Of a stretch of DNA of 5,384 nucleotides, positions 1 to 5,384 are shown one piece after another. Below the pieces are notes generated by a model. That model did no database searches. It had not been told where the DNA came from and worked only from the letters and a program-made list of their open reading frames with translations. Source of the DNA: Flavobacteriaceae bacterium UBA3440 (lineage in GTDB: Bacteria; Bacteroidota; Bacteroidia; Flavobacteriales; Flavobacteriaceae). The position numbers were made by a program, and so were the translations under genes. The stretch lies in assembly GCA_002378585.1 (NCBI GenBank), contig DFSJ01000038.1, positions 727-6,110 on the forward strand, given 5' to 3'. How positions within the stretch are numbered: the first letter of the stretch is position 1; every line of letters begins with the position of its first letter.

Positions 1-1286
1 GATCTGATTTCCCCCTTAATGGTTAATCCATGCCCCGGTTTAGGCAATTTCCATTGACCATTTTCTTGAACGAGCCATTGGGCATAACTCGCGTCATAAC
101 GACCTACTTCGGGTTTTACTCGAAATAAGTTTCCGCCAAAAGCGAGGTCGAGATCTCCGTCTCCGTCAAAATCTTGTGCACAAATGGCATATACCGGACT
201 GATTTGAACCGCTTTCGGCAGCTTTGCCGAAGTGAATTGAAGCTGGCCACCATTCATCAACACCGCAGTTTCTAAATCGTTGACCGCAACATGTTGCGCT
301 TTTTCAATGCCTTGTGTACCGAGTATTTGGTCTATATCTGCCGATTTAAAGGAAGCGTAGTCCGGAAATAATTTCTTGAGTGGCTTCATTTGATCGATCA
401 AATTGTGCCGTAGGTTGTACGGGTAGTATTTGCCATCAGGGCGTTGGAAAGTCATGATGGGATCCAAATCTCCGTTGTCATCAAAATCACCGTAAGTCAA
501 CCTGATGGGGCGTTCCTGAGTGGCTTTGAAGAAGCTGTTGGTGCCGTGGTTGCCCAATGCTAAATCTACTAATCCATCTCCATTCAAGTCCTGGGCCAGT
601 ACCGTGTTCCACCAACCTTTTTTCTGAGCGAGCGGGTGTTCTTTTTGACGGACCAATTGTTTGTTCTCCTGGATAAAAAGTTCAATTCCCATAAATTCGC
701 CCACGACGACTAAGTCCAGATCTCCATCGCCATCAAGATCTGTCCAAGCAGCATCAGTGATCATGCCTAATTGGCTCAGTTCTGGCGCCCAAGTGTCTGT
801 TTTGTCTACAAAGTGCCCTTTTCCATCTGAAAACAGTAAGTGTCCTGATCCTGGAACGCCGTAGGCGCCATTGATGCATCGTTCGCCTACAAAAAGGTCC
901 GTTTTGCCGTCTCCATCGATATCTCCTGCGCGCACGCTACCTGTGTTGAAATAAATGCTTTGCGTCGGCAATACTGATTTGGACAAGGCAAAGGATCCTC
1001 GCCCATCATTGAGGTATAGCTGATCAGCCAATTCTGAGGAAAATGAGGAGAATTCAACGCCCCCTTGGCCAAAATAAACATCCAAATCACCGTCACTATC
1101 CACATCGAGGAGCGCCACATCTACCGTTTCTGAGTTTTTATTCTCGTCAAAACTAAACCATGGCTTTGGCTCAAACCCAGAAGCAGTGCCGGCAAACACT
1201 TGGCTGGGTAGGCCTTTAGCCCCTGGAATCAACAAATCCTCAAAACCATCCCCATTGAGGTCTCCTAAAGCTAGTTTTGGTCCAGG
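1..1286 (-). other. C-terminal seven-motif VCBS/FG-GAP region (predicted beta-propeller) of the left-hand protein
   Basis: From residue about 638 to the window edge there are seven motifs: DLNGDGFED, DVDSDGDLD, DIDGDGKTD, DLDGDGDLD, DLNGDGLVD, DFDDNGDLD and DFDGDGDLD. Gaps between motif starts are 52, 61, 61, 50, 34 and 105 residues. It opens with a GP-K-LALGD block that matches the paralogue's GP-A-LAVGD. The 105-residue gap before the last motif contains a Lys/Leu-rich probable helical stretch (about 935-965). The last blade is incomplete: the closing strand seen at the paralogue's C-terminus would lie beyond base 1. Confidence 0.8.
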
Positions 1287-3197
1287 AGTACTCATCATAT
1301 GATGCAGCAGTCGATCTTTGTTAAAGTCGATGTAGTTATTCTCTTCATGTACATACTCAGGTACACTGGACAAAGCGGCAAATACCGGCTTTTGGCTTGG
1401 CTCAGTTGACGCGTAGGACACGCCTTCATTCATGTCTAAAACGAGCATTTGATCTACAGCGACCTCTTTCAGTAGGGTGCGTGTTCCGTTGGGCCATTGT
1501 ACATCCACAGATACTTTTTGTGCCCCGGGCAATCCAATATGTGGCCGGGTATCCATACTGGATTGAAATCCACGTACAGGCTGCTGCGCTACACTGTACG
1601 AGGCGTTTCCATCGTGTACGGTAATTTGGGTGCCCACAGCCAGTGTATTTTGCCCCATTCCTTTTAATGAAAACTGAAGAAAATGACCTTTCTGCTGATC
1701 TACTGCCTTGTTTTGGTATACAAATAAGGGCATATTCACATTGTTCACCACCAAATCGAGGTCTCCATCGTTGTCCAAGTCGCCATAGGCAGATCCATTC
1801 GAGAATCCTGGAGTGTCTAACCCTAGCGAAGTATCGTTCTCAAATTTCCAGTCTCCTCGGTTGGCAAATGCTTTGTTGGCAATAGGATTCGAGGGGATGA
1901 TATTGACCAACTCGGCGTAGTTGACTCCATCCCCGGACACCATGGATTCAATTACCTCGTTGGAGGAAACGTATTGCAGATAATCTTGATCGGTGAGGTC
2001 TTTGTAGATGCCATTGGCCACAAATAGGTCCTTGTTGCCATCGAGGTTCATATCAAAAAGCAAGGCGCCCCAACTCCAGTCTGTAGCCGAGACACCAGCC
2101 ATTCTTCCTATTTCACTGAACGTGCCGTCCCCGTTATTTCTCTGTAATGTATTTCTGGTGTATTGGTGGTAGTAACCGTTTTTGGTGTTATAGGTGTATT
2201 TATCCCAGTCCTCAAAAGTGGTCACAGACTTGAGGCGCTCGTAGTCCCCGGGCAGCATTTCGGTAACAAAAATATCGGCATTGCCGTCGTTATCCACATC
2301 GGCCATGTCCGCACCCATCGAAGCGCCACTTATCGATTGTATCGACTCAGTCAACACTTCTTTAAACGTACCGTTCTGTTGGTTCACATACAGATAGTCC
2401 CGCTCAAAAAAATCATTGGACACATAAATATCTTCCCATCCGTCATTGTTTACATCACCCACGGTAACCCCTAATCCAAACCCAATAACGCTTCCATAGA
2501 TGCCCGCTTGCTCACTGATATCGATGAATTTACCGCCTCTGTTTTCCAGCAGTTTATCTCCGCCCAATTCATCGCGTTTGGGTCGCTCGTTTCTTCGCAA
2601 ATCAAAACTTCCGATGGCTTGGTACGAGTTGTTGAGCAAATAGACATCCAAATCGCCGTCCTTGTCAAAGTCAAAAAACGAGGCGTGGGTGGAAAAGCCT
2701 TGATCAGCCAGTCCATATGCTTCAGCCTCTTCGCGGAACGTGCCGTCTTTTTGGTTGATAAACAGTTCGTTTTGCTTGTTGTCTCCGGACACATCTCCTG
2801 AATTACACACATAAATATCTAACCATCCATCTGCATTGATATCTACCATGCTGACCCCAGTAGACCAAGCCCTAGTTCCAGCAACACCAGCGCGGTCGGT
2901 GATGTTTTCAAACTGCCAATCCCCTTTGTTTAGAAATAGTTGGTTGGGTTTCTGGTTGGCCGTCAGGTAGACATCTAGTAATCCATCGTTGTTTACATCG
3001 CCTAGCGAAACACCGCCTCCATTGTAAAAATTGCGGTAGGTATACACATTAAACTCTTTGGAGAATCCGAGTTCGTTGCTGAATTCCATCCCGATATCCG
3101 AAGGATCCATCGCTTCAAAAAGCAGGGTCTCTTTTTGGCACCCATTTAGGACAAAAAGCAAAAATATAACTGCAGAGAAAGCCCACTTGTTATTCAT
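1..3197 (-). CDS. Large VCBS/FG-GAP repeat lipoprotein with central ASPIC/UnbV domain (CRTAC1-like), C-terminus cut by window edge
   Basis: The frame is open from ATG at 3197 to base 1: 1065 complete codons and no stop. Residues 1-20 form a lipoprotein signal peptide (Lys4, hydrophobic 6-17, lipobox LNGC, Cys20), so export and lipid anchoring are expected. This fixes the start, because the next Met (30) would lose the signal. Asp-rich DxDxDGxxD-type motifs begin at residues 67, 119, 176, 248, 300, 382 and 473, and again at 646, 698, 759, 820, 870, 904 and 1009. Between the two sets, residues about 505-590 match ASPIC/UnbV (HIGLPG, then a WPNGT core). Such motifs in FG-GAP/VCBS proteins are known calcium-binding propeller loops; two seven-bladed propellers is my inference. 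The family signatures NGGGVSLGDVNNDG (60-72) and ATDWSWG (371-377) are present. By comparison with the paralogue at 3774-5384, only about 25-30 residues are missing past base 1. It is the third gene of an overlapping operon. The ligand is unknown. Family assignment is secure; exact role is not. Confidence 0.96.
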   Translation of the reverse strand, partial: MNNKWAFSAVIFLLFVLNGCQKETLLFEAMDPSDIGMEFSNELGFSKEFNVYTYRNFYNGGGVSLGDVNNDGLLDVYLTANQKPNQLFLNKGDWQFENITDRAGVAGTRAWSTGVSMVDINADGWLDIYVCNSGDVSGDNKQNELFINQKDGTFREEAEAYGLADQGFSTHASFFDFDKDGDLDVYLLNNSYQAIGSFDLRRNERPKRDELGGDKLLENRGGKFIDISEQAGIYGSVIGFGLGVTVGDVNNDGWEDIYVSNDFFERDYLYVNQQNGTFKEVLTESIQSISGASMGADMADVDNDGNADIFVTEMLPGDYERLKSVTTFEDWDKYTYNTKNGYYHQYTRNTLQRNNGDGTFSEIGRMAGVSATDWSWGALLFDMNLDGNKDLFVANGIYKDLTDQDYLQYVSSNEVIESMVSGDGVNYAELVNIIPSNPIANKAFANRGDWKFENDTSLGLDTPGFSNGSAYGDLDNDGDLDLVVNNVNMPLFVYQNKAVDQQKGHFLQFSLKGMGQNTLAVGTQITVHDGNASYSVAQQPVRGFQSSMDTRPHIGLPGAQKVSVDVQWPNGTRTLLKEVAVDQMLVLDMNEGVSYASTEPSQKPVFAALSSVPEYVHEENNYIDFNKDRLLHHMMSTPGPKLALGDLNGDGFEDLLIPGAKGLPSQVFAGTASGFEPKPWFSFDENKNSETVDVALLDVDSDGDLDVYFGQGGVEFSSFSSELADQLYLNDGRGSFALSKSVLPTQSIYFNTGSVRAGDIDGDGKTDLFVGERCINGAYGVPGSGHLLFSDGKGHFVDKTDTWAPELSQLGMITDAAWTDLDGDGDLDLVVVGEFMGIELFIQENKQLVRQKEHPLAQKKGWWNTVLAQDLNGDGLVDLALGNHGTNSFFKATQERPIRLTYGDFDDNGDLDPIMTFQRPDGKYYPYNLRHNLIDQMKPLKKLFPDYASFKSADIDQILGTQGIEKAQHVAVNDLETAVLMNGGQLQFTSAKLPKAVQISPVYAICAQDFDGDGDLDLAFGGNLFRVKPEVGRYDASYAQWLVQENGQWKLPKPGHGLTIKGEIR
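1431..1679 (-). other. ASPIC/UnbV domain of the left-hand protein
   Basis: Residues about 507-589 resemble the ASPIC/UnbV module (Pfam PF07593), which follows FG-GAP repeats in bacterial proteins and in human CRTAC1/ASPIC. Visible hallmarks are an early beta-rich part ending near VGTQITV (521-527), the QQPVRGFQSS segment (538-547), HIGLPG (553-558) and VQWPNGTRT (566-574), followed by a hydrophobic strand ending in LVLD (585-588). The more usual HFGLG is HIGLPG here. Proteins with this domain are sometimes labelled RNA-binding; nothing in this sequence supports that for an exported lipoprotein. Confidence 0.85.
1713..3020 (-). other. N-terminal seven-motif VCBS/FG-GAP region (predicted beta-propeller) of the left-hand protein
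   Basis: Residues about 60-495 of the protein starting at 3197 carry seven Asp-rich loops: DVNNDGLLD, DINADGWLD, DFDKDGDLD, DVNNDGWED, DVDNDGNAD, DMNLDGNKD and DLDNDGDLD. Gaps between motif starts are 52, 57, 72, 52, 82 and 91 residues. The two long gaps hold extra segments: the Tyr-rich stretch near residues 334-347, which leads into an LQRNNGDGTF block, and an acidic stretch near 400-430. Each loop is followed by a hydrophobic strand and then often a strand ending in LFLN, LFIN or LYVN, as expected for propeller blades. All seven motifs keep the key acidic positions. The propeller fold is inferred from the motif count. Confidence 0.8.
3190..3197 (-). other. 8-nt overlap (ATGAATAA) between small lipoprotein stop and VCBS protein start
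   Basis: Read on the minus strand, the ATG of the downstream VCBS protein (3197-3195) lies inside the last codons of the small lipoprotein, whose TAA is at 3192-3190. The eight bases are shared in different frames. No good Shine-Dalgarno sequence precedes the ATG: the upstream bases read CCCAGAGATTT, with only a weak AGAG. Translational coupling or re-initiation at the overlap is the likely way this start is used. That is an inference, though overlaps of this kind are common between co-translated genes, and Bacteroidota often do without a Shine-Dalgarno sequence. Confidence 0.85.
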
Positions 3198-3777
3198 AAA
3201 TCTCTGGGTATTTGTAGCGCAAGTCTTCTAGTTTTGCGGTGATTTCTTTTTCGTTTTTCGGATAGAGCAGGATTTGCCTGCTGCCGTCAATTTTGATCCA
3301 TACTTCTTTGTCCAATTCCTTGAGGAAAATCGATTTAAATTCATTTCCTGGATACCATTTGACCAAGCTATCCTTGATCTGAGGAATTAATTTTTCAGCA
3401 TATAAATCTGTATTCCAAGGAGCCCAGGCTTCAAAATAAAATCCCATGTCCAATCCAGTCATCACTTGATCAGGATTAAATATTCCGTAAAATTCATAAA
3501 TAATGGAGGTCTGACCCTCTTCGGCAGTTTCAAAAGTATGTTGCACTGTTTTGTTGTTCGGCCCCTGGGTCACTTTACCCATTTTATTTAATTCCCAACA
3601 GCGATCGAAAAATTGTTTCCTGTTTTGACCCACTTTAAAGCCAAAATACAAATCTTCGGTAGGGGTGGGGTTTTTTGCTTCAGATTCCACCATTTGTGTG
3701 TAATCAGAACGACAACTGCCCAACAGCAGCATAGCACAAAGGCCCATTAATCCCCATATTGAGTAGTGTTTTTTCAT
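3190..3777 (-). CDS. Small lipoprotein of unknown function between two VCBS/UnbV genes
   Basis: The product is 195 residues. Residues 1-22 form a lipoprotein signal peptide: Lys2 and Lys3, a hydrophobic core at about 7-19, and lipobox LGSC with Cys22 as the expected lipid-modified residue. This fixes the ATG at 3777. The mature part is about 170 residues and soluble-looking, with no further membrane segment and one other cysteine (Cys60). It starts with a polar, Pro-containing tether (about 24-42). A YFGFKVG strand and probable helix (about 44-66) follow, then beta-type segments near 79-103 and 110-117. It ends with a strand, turn and Lys/Glu-rich helix pattern (about 158-188; KIDGSR then ILLYP). 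I recognise no named domain. It overlaps the upstream gene by 4 nt and the downstream gene by 8 nt, so it is almost certainly co-expressed with both VCBS proteins. A partner, chaperone or anchoring role is possible but unproven. That it is a real gene is well supported. Confidence 0.93.
   Translation of the reverse strand: MKKHYSIWGLMGLCAMLLLGSCRSDYTQMVESEAKNPTPTEDLYFGFKVGQNRKQFFDRCWELNKMGKVTQGPNNKTVQHTFETAEEGQTSIIYEFYGIFNPDQVMTGLDMGFYFEAWAPWNTDLYAEKLIPQIKDSLVKWYPGNEFKSIFLKELDKEVWIKIDGSRQILLYPKNEKEITAKLEDLRYKYPEIYE
3774..3777 (-). other. 4-nt ATGA stop/start overlap between VCBS protein and small lipoprotein
   Basis: On the minus strand the sequence TCCATGAAAAAA holds the TGA stop of the upstream VCBS/UnbV gene (3776-3774) and the ATG of the small lipoprotein (3777-3775). 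ATGA junctions are a classic arrangement for translational coupling. No Shine-Dalgarno sequence is visible upstream (AGTATTCTTCC precedes the ATG), which makes initiation by coupling more plausible. Confidence 0.9.
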
Positions 3778-5384
3778 GGAAGAATACTTATTTTTTGGTT
3801 GTTAATGCCAAATATGGTTCGGTTCCCCGCTTTAGTTTTTATTGGTGAGATGGCGCGAATGTCGCCTTTTATCCCAAGAGGAAGGGGCATTTGATTGATT
3901 AAATAACCCTTTTTTCCTCCGGGAATAGCCCAACCACTCGAAGCGTCAGAGGCGCCAAACCTTGGTTTAATCCGTGATTGATTTCCGCCAAATAGCAAAT
4001 CATTAAAACCGTCTTTGTTTTGATCAGACTCTGTAATCGCATGTATATGAGCATATTGAAGCTCACTAGGCAGTGGAATAGCTGTAAACTTGTCTCCGTC
4101 AAATACCCAAGCAGAGGTAGTAATTAGGTTGAGTCGATAATTAGTTGAGCTTTCAAGTGCTGATTGACCCAGCAGCTTTTCTAAGGTAGCCGTGCTGTAA
4201 TCCGCGTAGAGCAATCTGTTTTTTTTGAGGTAGGGGAGTTGTTGGCTGAGTTCATCTTTGTCGTGTATGGGATAATCTTCCCCGTTTATTTGGTAGCTAA
4301 ATAGCTGATCTTGACGTCCGTTTTGATCAAAATCTGCGACCCACATACCCATGCCCGTTTGGTATAAACTATTGGTGCCTACATTACCCGCGATCAGGTC
4401 TTTAATCCCATCACCATTGAGGTCAGCTAAATACAATGCACCCCACATACCCCGTGTGTTTTCCATGCCGAACAAATCAGTGGCGCGCTCAAATTCTCCC
4501 GCTCTGTTGAGGTAAATCTCCACGTTCATCCAGTCTCCAGAGGCTATGATATCAGGCCAGCTATCTGCATTCAGATCGGCTACCACGGCACTGCGGACCA
4601 TACCCATATCTTTGAATGCTTCACTGGAGGAGAGACTAAATTTCCCTAGCCCATCGTTGATCAACAGATATCCCGAACTGGGTAATCCATAGGTTTCTGT
4701 GTCGTATCTGCCGGCAATCCACAAGTCGGGATCGTTGTCCGCGTCGGCATCAAAGCTGATCACTACACCTGTATTTAACAAAGGAGCTTCCTCAATCGCA
4801 AAGGCAAATGGCTTGAAATTTCCTCGACCATCGTTGAGATAAAACAGATCTTTTAACGCACTGTCAAATTTTGAAAATGCTTTTCCACCTGTTCCTACAT
4901 ACAGATCTAAATCCCCGTCTCGATCGGTGTCTACAAACAACGCCACTACCTCTTCCGCATTTTGTGCTGCTACAAAAGGTTCAGTACGGACCGTGTAGGT
5001 TCCATTCGGGTTGCTCAAAACGAGTTGTCCGCTTTGCTTCTTTCCCCCTCCTAAATACACATCGTCGTATCCATCTCCATTGACATCTCCTACGGCCAAT
5101 GCCGGCCCTTGGTGACTCACCATCTCTGGTAGCAGCTGTTCAAAATTAAAATCAATGTACGGACCTTCTTCATGGGCTATTTCCGGAAAAATTTCCTCTT
5201 GAAGCACTTGCAGCGTCTCCGATTCAGGGATTGCTTGAGTAGGCACTTGATGCTGATCAATATGCAGCAATTGGTTGGCAGCAATGTCTTTCAACACACT
5301 TTTGGTTCTGTTGGGCCAAATCACTTCAATACTGTCCACTTTTTTTGCTGCACCGAGTCCAAAGTGCAGTCGATTTGGGCTGGC
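3774..5384 (-). CDS. VCBS/FG-GAP repeat protein with ASPIC/UnbV domain, C-terminal half; N-terminus beyond window edge
   Basis: This frame is open from base 5384 to the TGA at 3776-3774 and gives 536 residues, numbered here from the window edge. The GTG at 5339 is not the start: the frame continues upstream as RLHFGLGAAKK, the core of an ASPIC/UnbV domain, completed by VIWPNRT. Seven Asp-rich motifs then begin at residues 100, 152, 212, 270, 321, 351 and 454, predicting a beta-propeller. The block HEEGPYIDFN just before the first motif, and the motif spacing, closely match the C-terminal half of the protein at 1-3197, so the two are paralogues. By that comparison roughly 545 residues, including a signal peptide and a first propeller, lie past the right edge. 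The protein ends in a strand-like TIFGINNQKISILP, which probably closes the last blade. No type IX secretion sorting domain is visible. It is the first gene seen in the overlapping operon. The calcium-loop reading comes from the family; ligand and role are unknown. Confidence 0.95.
   Translation of the reverse strand, partial: ASPNRLHFGLGAAKKVDSIEVIWPNRTKSVLKDIAANQLLHIDQHQVPTQAIPESETLQVLQEEIFPEIAHEEGPYIDFNFEQLLPEMVSHQGPALAVGDVNGDGYDDVYLGGGKKQSGQLVLSNPNGTYTVRTEPFVAAQNAEEVVALFVDTDRDGDLDLYVGTGGKAFSKFDSALKDLFYLNDGRGNFKPFAFAIEEAPLLNTGVVISFDADADNDPDLWIAGRYDTETYGLPSSGYLLINDGLGKFSLSSSEAFKDMGMVRSAVVADLNADSWPDIIASGDWMNVEIYLNRAGEFERATDLFGMENTRGMWGALYLADLNGDGIKDLIAGNVGTNSLYQTGMGMWVADFDQNGRQDQLFSYQINGEDYPIHDKDELSQQLPYLKKNRLLYADYSTATLEKLLGQSALESSTNYRLNLITTSAWVFDGDKFTAIPLPSELQYAHIHAITESDQNKDGFNDLLFGGNQSRIKPRFGASDASSGWAIPGGKKGYLINQMPLPLGIKGDIRAISPIKTKAGNRTIFGINNQKISILP
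3777..5108 (-). other. C-terminal seven-motif VCBS/FG-GAP region (predicted beta-propeller) of the right-hand protein
   Basis: The motifs in order are DVNGDGYDD, DTDRDGDLD, DADADNDPD, DLNADSWPD, DLNGDGIKD, DFDQNGRQD and DQNKDGFND. Gaps between motif starts are 52, 60, 58, 51, 30 and 103 residues. Three loops depart from the DG consensus: the third has DN, the fourth DS and the sixth NG. The domain runs to the stop codon, so unlike its paralogue its last blade is complete here, with RIKPRFGASDAS after motif seven and a terminal strand. Confidence 0.82.
5256..5384 (-). other. C-terminal part of an ASPIC/UnbV domain in the right-hand protein
   Basis: The first 43 residues visible from the right edge contain HFGLG, a short Lys-rich turn and VDSIEVIWPNRT, followed by a hydrophobic strand ending in LLHID. 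This is the same order as HIGLPG, VQWPNGT and LVLD in the left-hand paralogue. The earlier half of the domain lies outside the window. Confidence 0.85.

Noticed and set aside
1431..1679. RNA-binding function, as sometimes attached to ASPIC/UnbV proteins.
   Set aside because: The protein has a lipoprotein signal peptide and extracellular-type calcium loops. No RNA-binding motif is seen.
661..2474. Several plus-strand open frames of 67-103 codons (for example 661-864, 1397-1624, 1643-1885, 2163-2474).
   Set aside because: They lie antisense to the continuous minus-strand VCBS gene, whose protein is clearly real. Their translations show no domain or signal peptide, and their composition is what the complement of Asp/Gly-rich codons would give.
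2471..2812. Minus-strand frame of 113 codons, and an antisense plus-strand frame at 2508-2801.
   Set aside because: Both overlap the region encoding the third and fourth VCBS motifs in the true frame. The translations look like out-of-frame reading and have no recognisable feature.
1..3197. Recurring short DNA words such as complements of GAT-GGA-GAT and GTAAACAA-GATGG, looking like dispersed repeats or a degenerate array.
   Set aside because: They fall in frame on the Asp-rich loops at irregular spacing of 34-105 codons with variable codons. This is protein repeat structure, not a CRISPR array or DNA-level repeat.
1..3197. Frameshift or pseudogene, because no short complete frame covers this region.
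   Set aside because: Translation from 3197 runs without a stop through 1065 codons and keeps all fourteen motifs in one frame. The gene is only cut by the window edge.
3774..3860. Type IX secretion C-terminal sorting domain on the right-hand protein.
   Set aside because: The C-terminus fits the closing strand of the last propeller blade, with no separate sorting-type domain after it.
3899..4102. Short minus-strand frame of 67 codons inside the right-hand VCBS gene, and a plus-strand frame at 4871-5083.
   Set aside because: Shadows of the real frame, which encodes conserved paralogous sequence across both stretches.
5337..5339. GTG at 5339 as the start codon of the right-hand protein.
   Set aside because: The frame stays open upstream to the window edge and encodes the HFGLG core of the UnbV domain, so the GTG is an internal valine.

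Overview
The window is a fragment of a densely packed operon on the minus strand, most likely from a Bacteroidota (a Cytophagales-type marine or soil bacterium would fit). The evidence is the gene content: very large secreted FG-GAP/VCBS-repeat proteins with an ASPIC/UnbV module, small lipoproteins with Bacteroidota-style signal peptides, and internal starts that lack a clear Shine-Dalgarno sequence. The genus cannot be read from this piece. I see no RNA genes, mobile elements, CRISPR arrays, promoters or terminators. Coding sequence covers the window from end to end.

In transcription order (right to left) there are three genes. At 5384-3774 is the C-terminal half of a large VCBS/UnbV protein, whose N-terminal half lies beyond the right edge. 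It overlaps by 4 nt (ATGA) a 195-residue lipoprotein of unknown function at 3777-3190. That gene overlaps by 8 nt (ATGAATAA) the start of a second VCBS/UnbV protein. This second protein is a predicted lipoprotein running from 3197 off the left edge, with 1065 complete codons visible and no stop. The left-hand 3.2 kb is this one gene. The shorter open frames inside it are shadows.

The two large proteins are paralogues. The left one has seven Asp-rich DxDxDGxxD-type motifs, then a UnbV module, then seven more motifs. The right one shows the end of its UnbV module followed by seven motifs with nearly the same spacing. The natural reading is two beta-propellers joined by a UnbV linker, exported to the cell surface or periplasm and probably calcium-stabilised. 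The overlapping starts suggest that the two paralogues and the small lipoprotein are made together and may act as one surface assembly. The ligand and process are not shown by the sequence. No transporter, SusC/SusD pair or enzyme lies inside the window.
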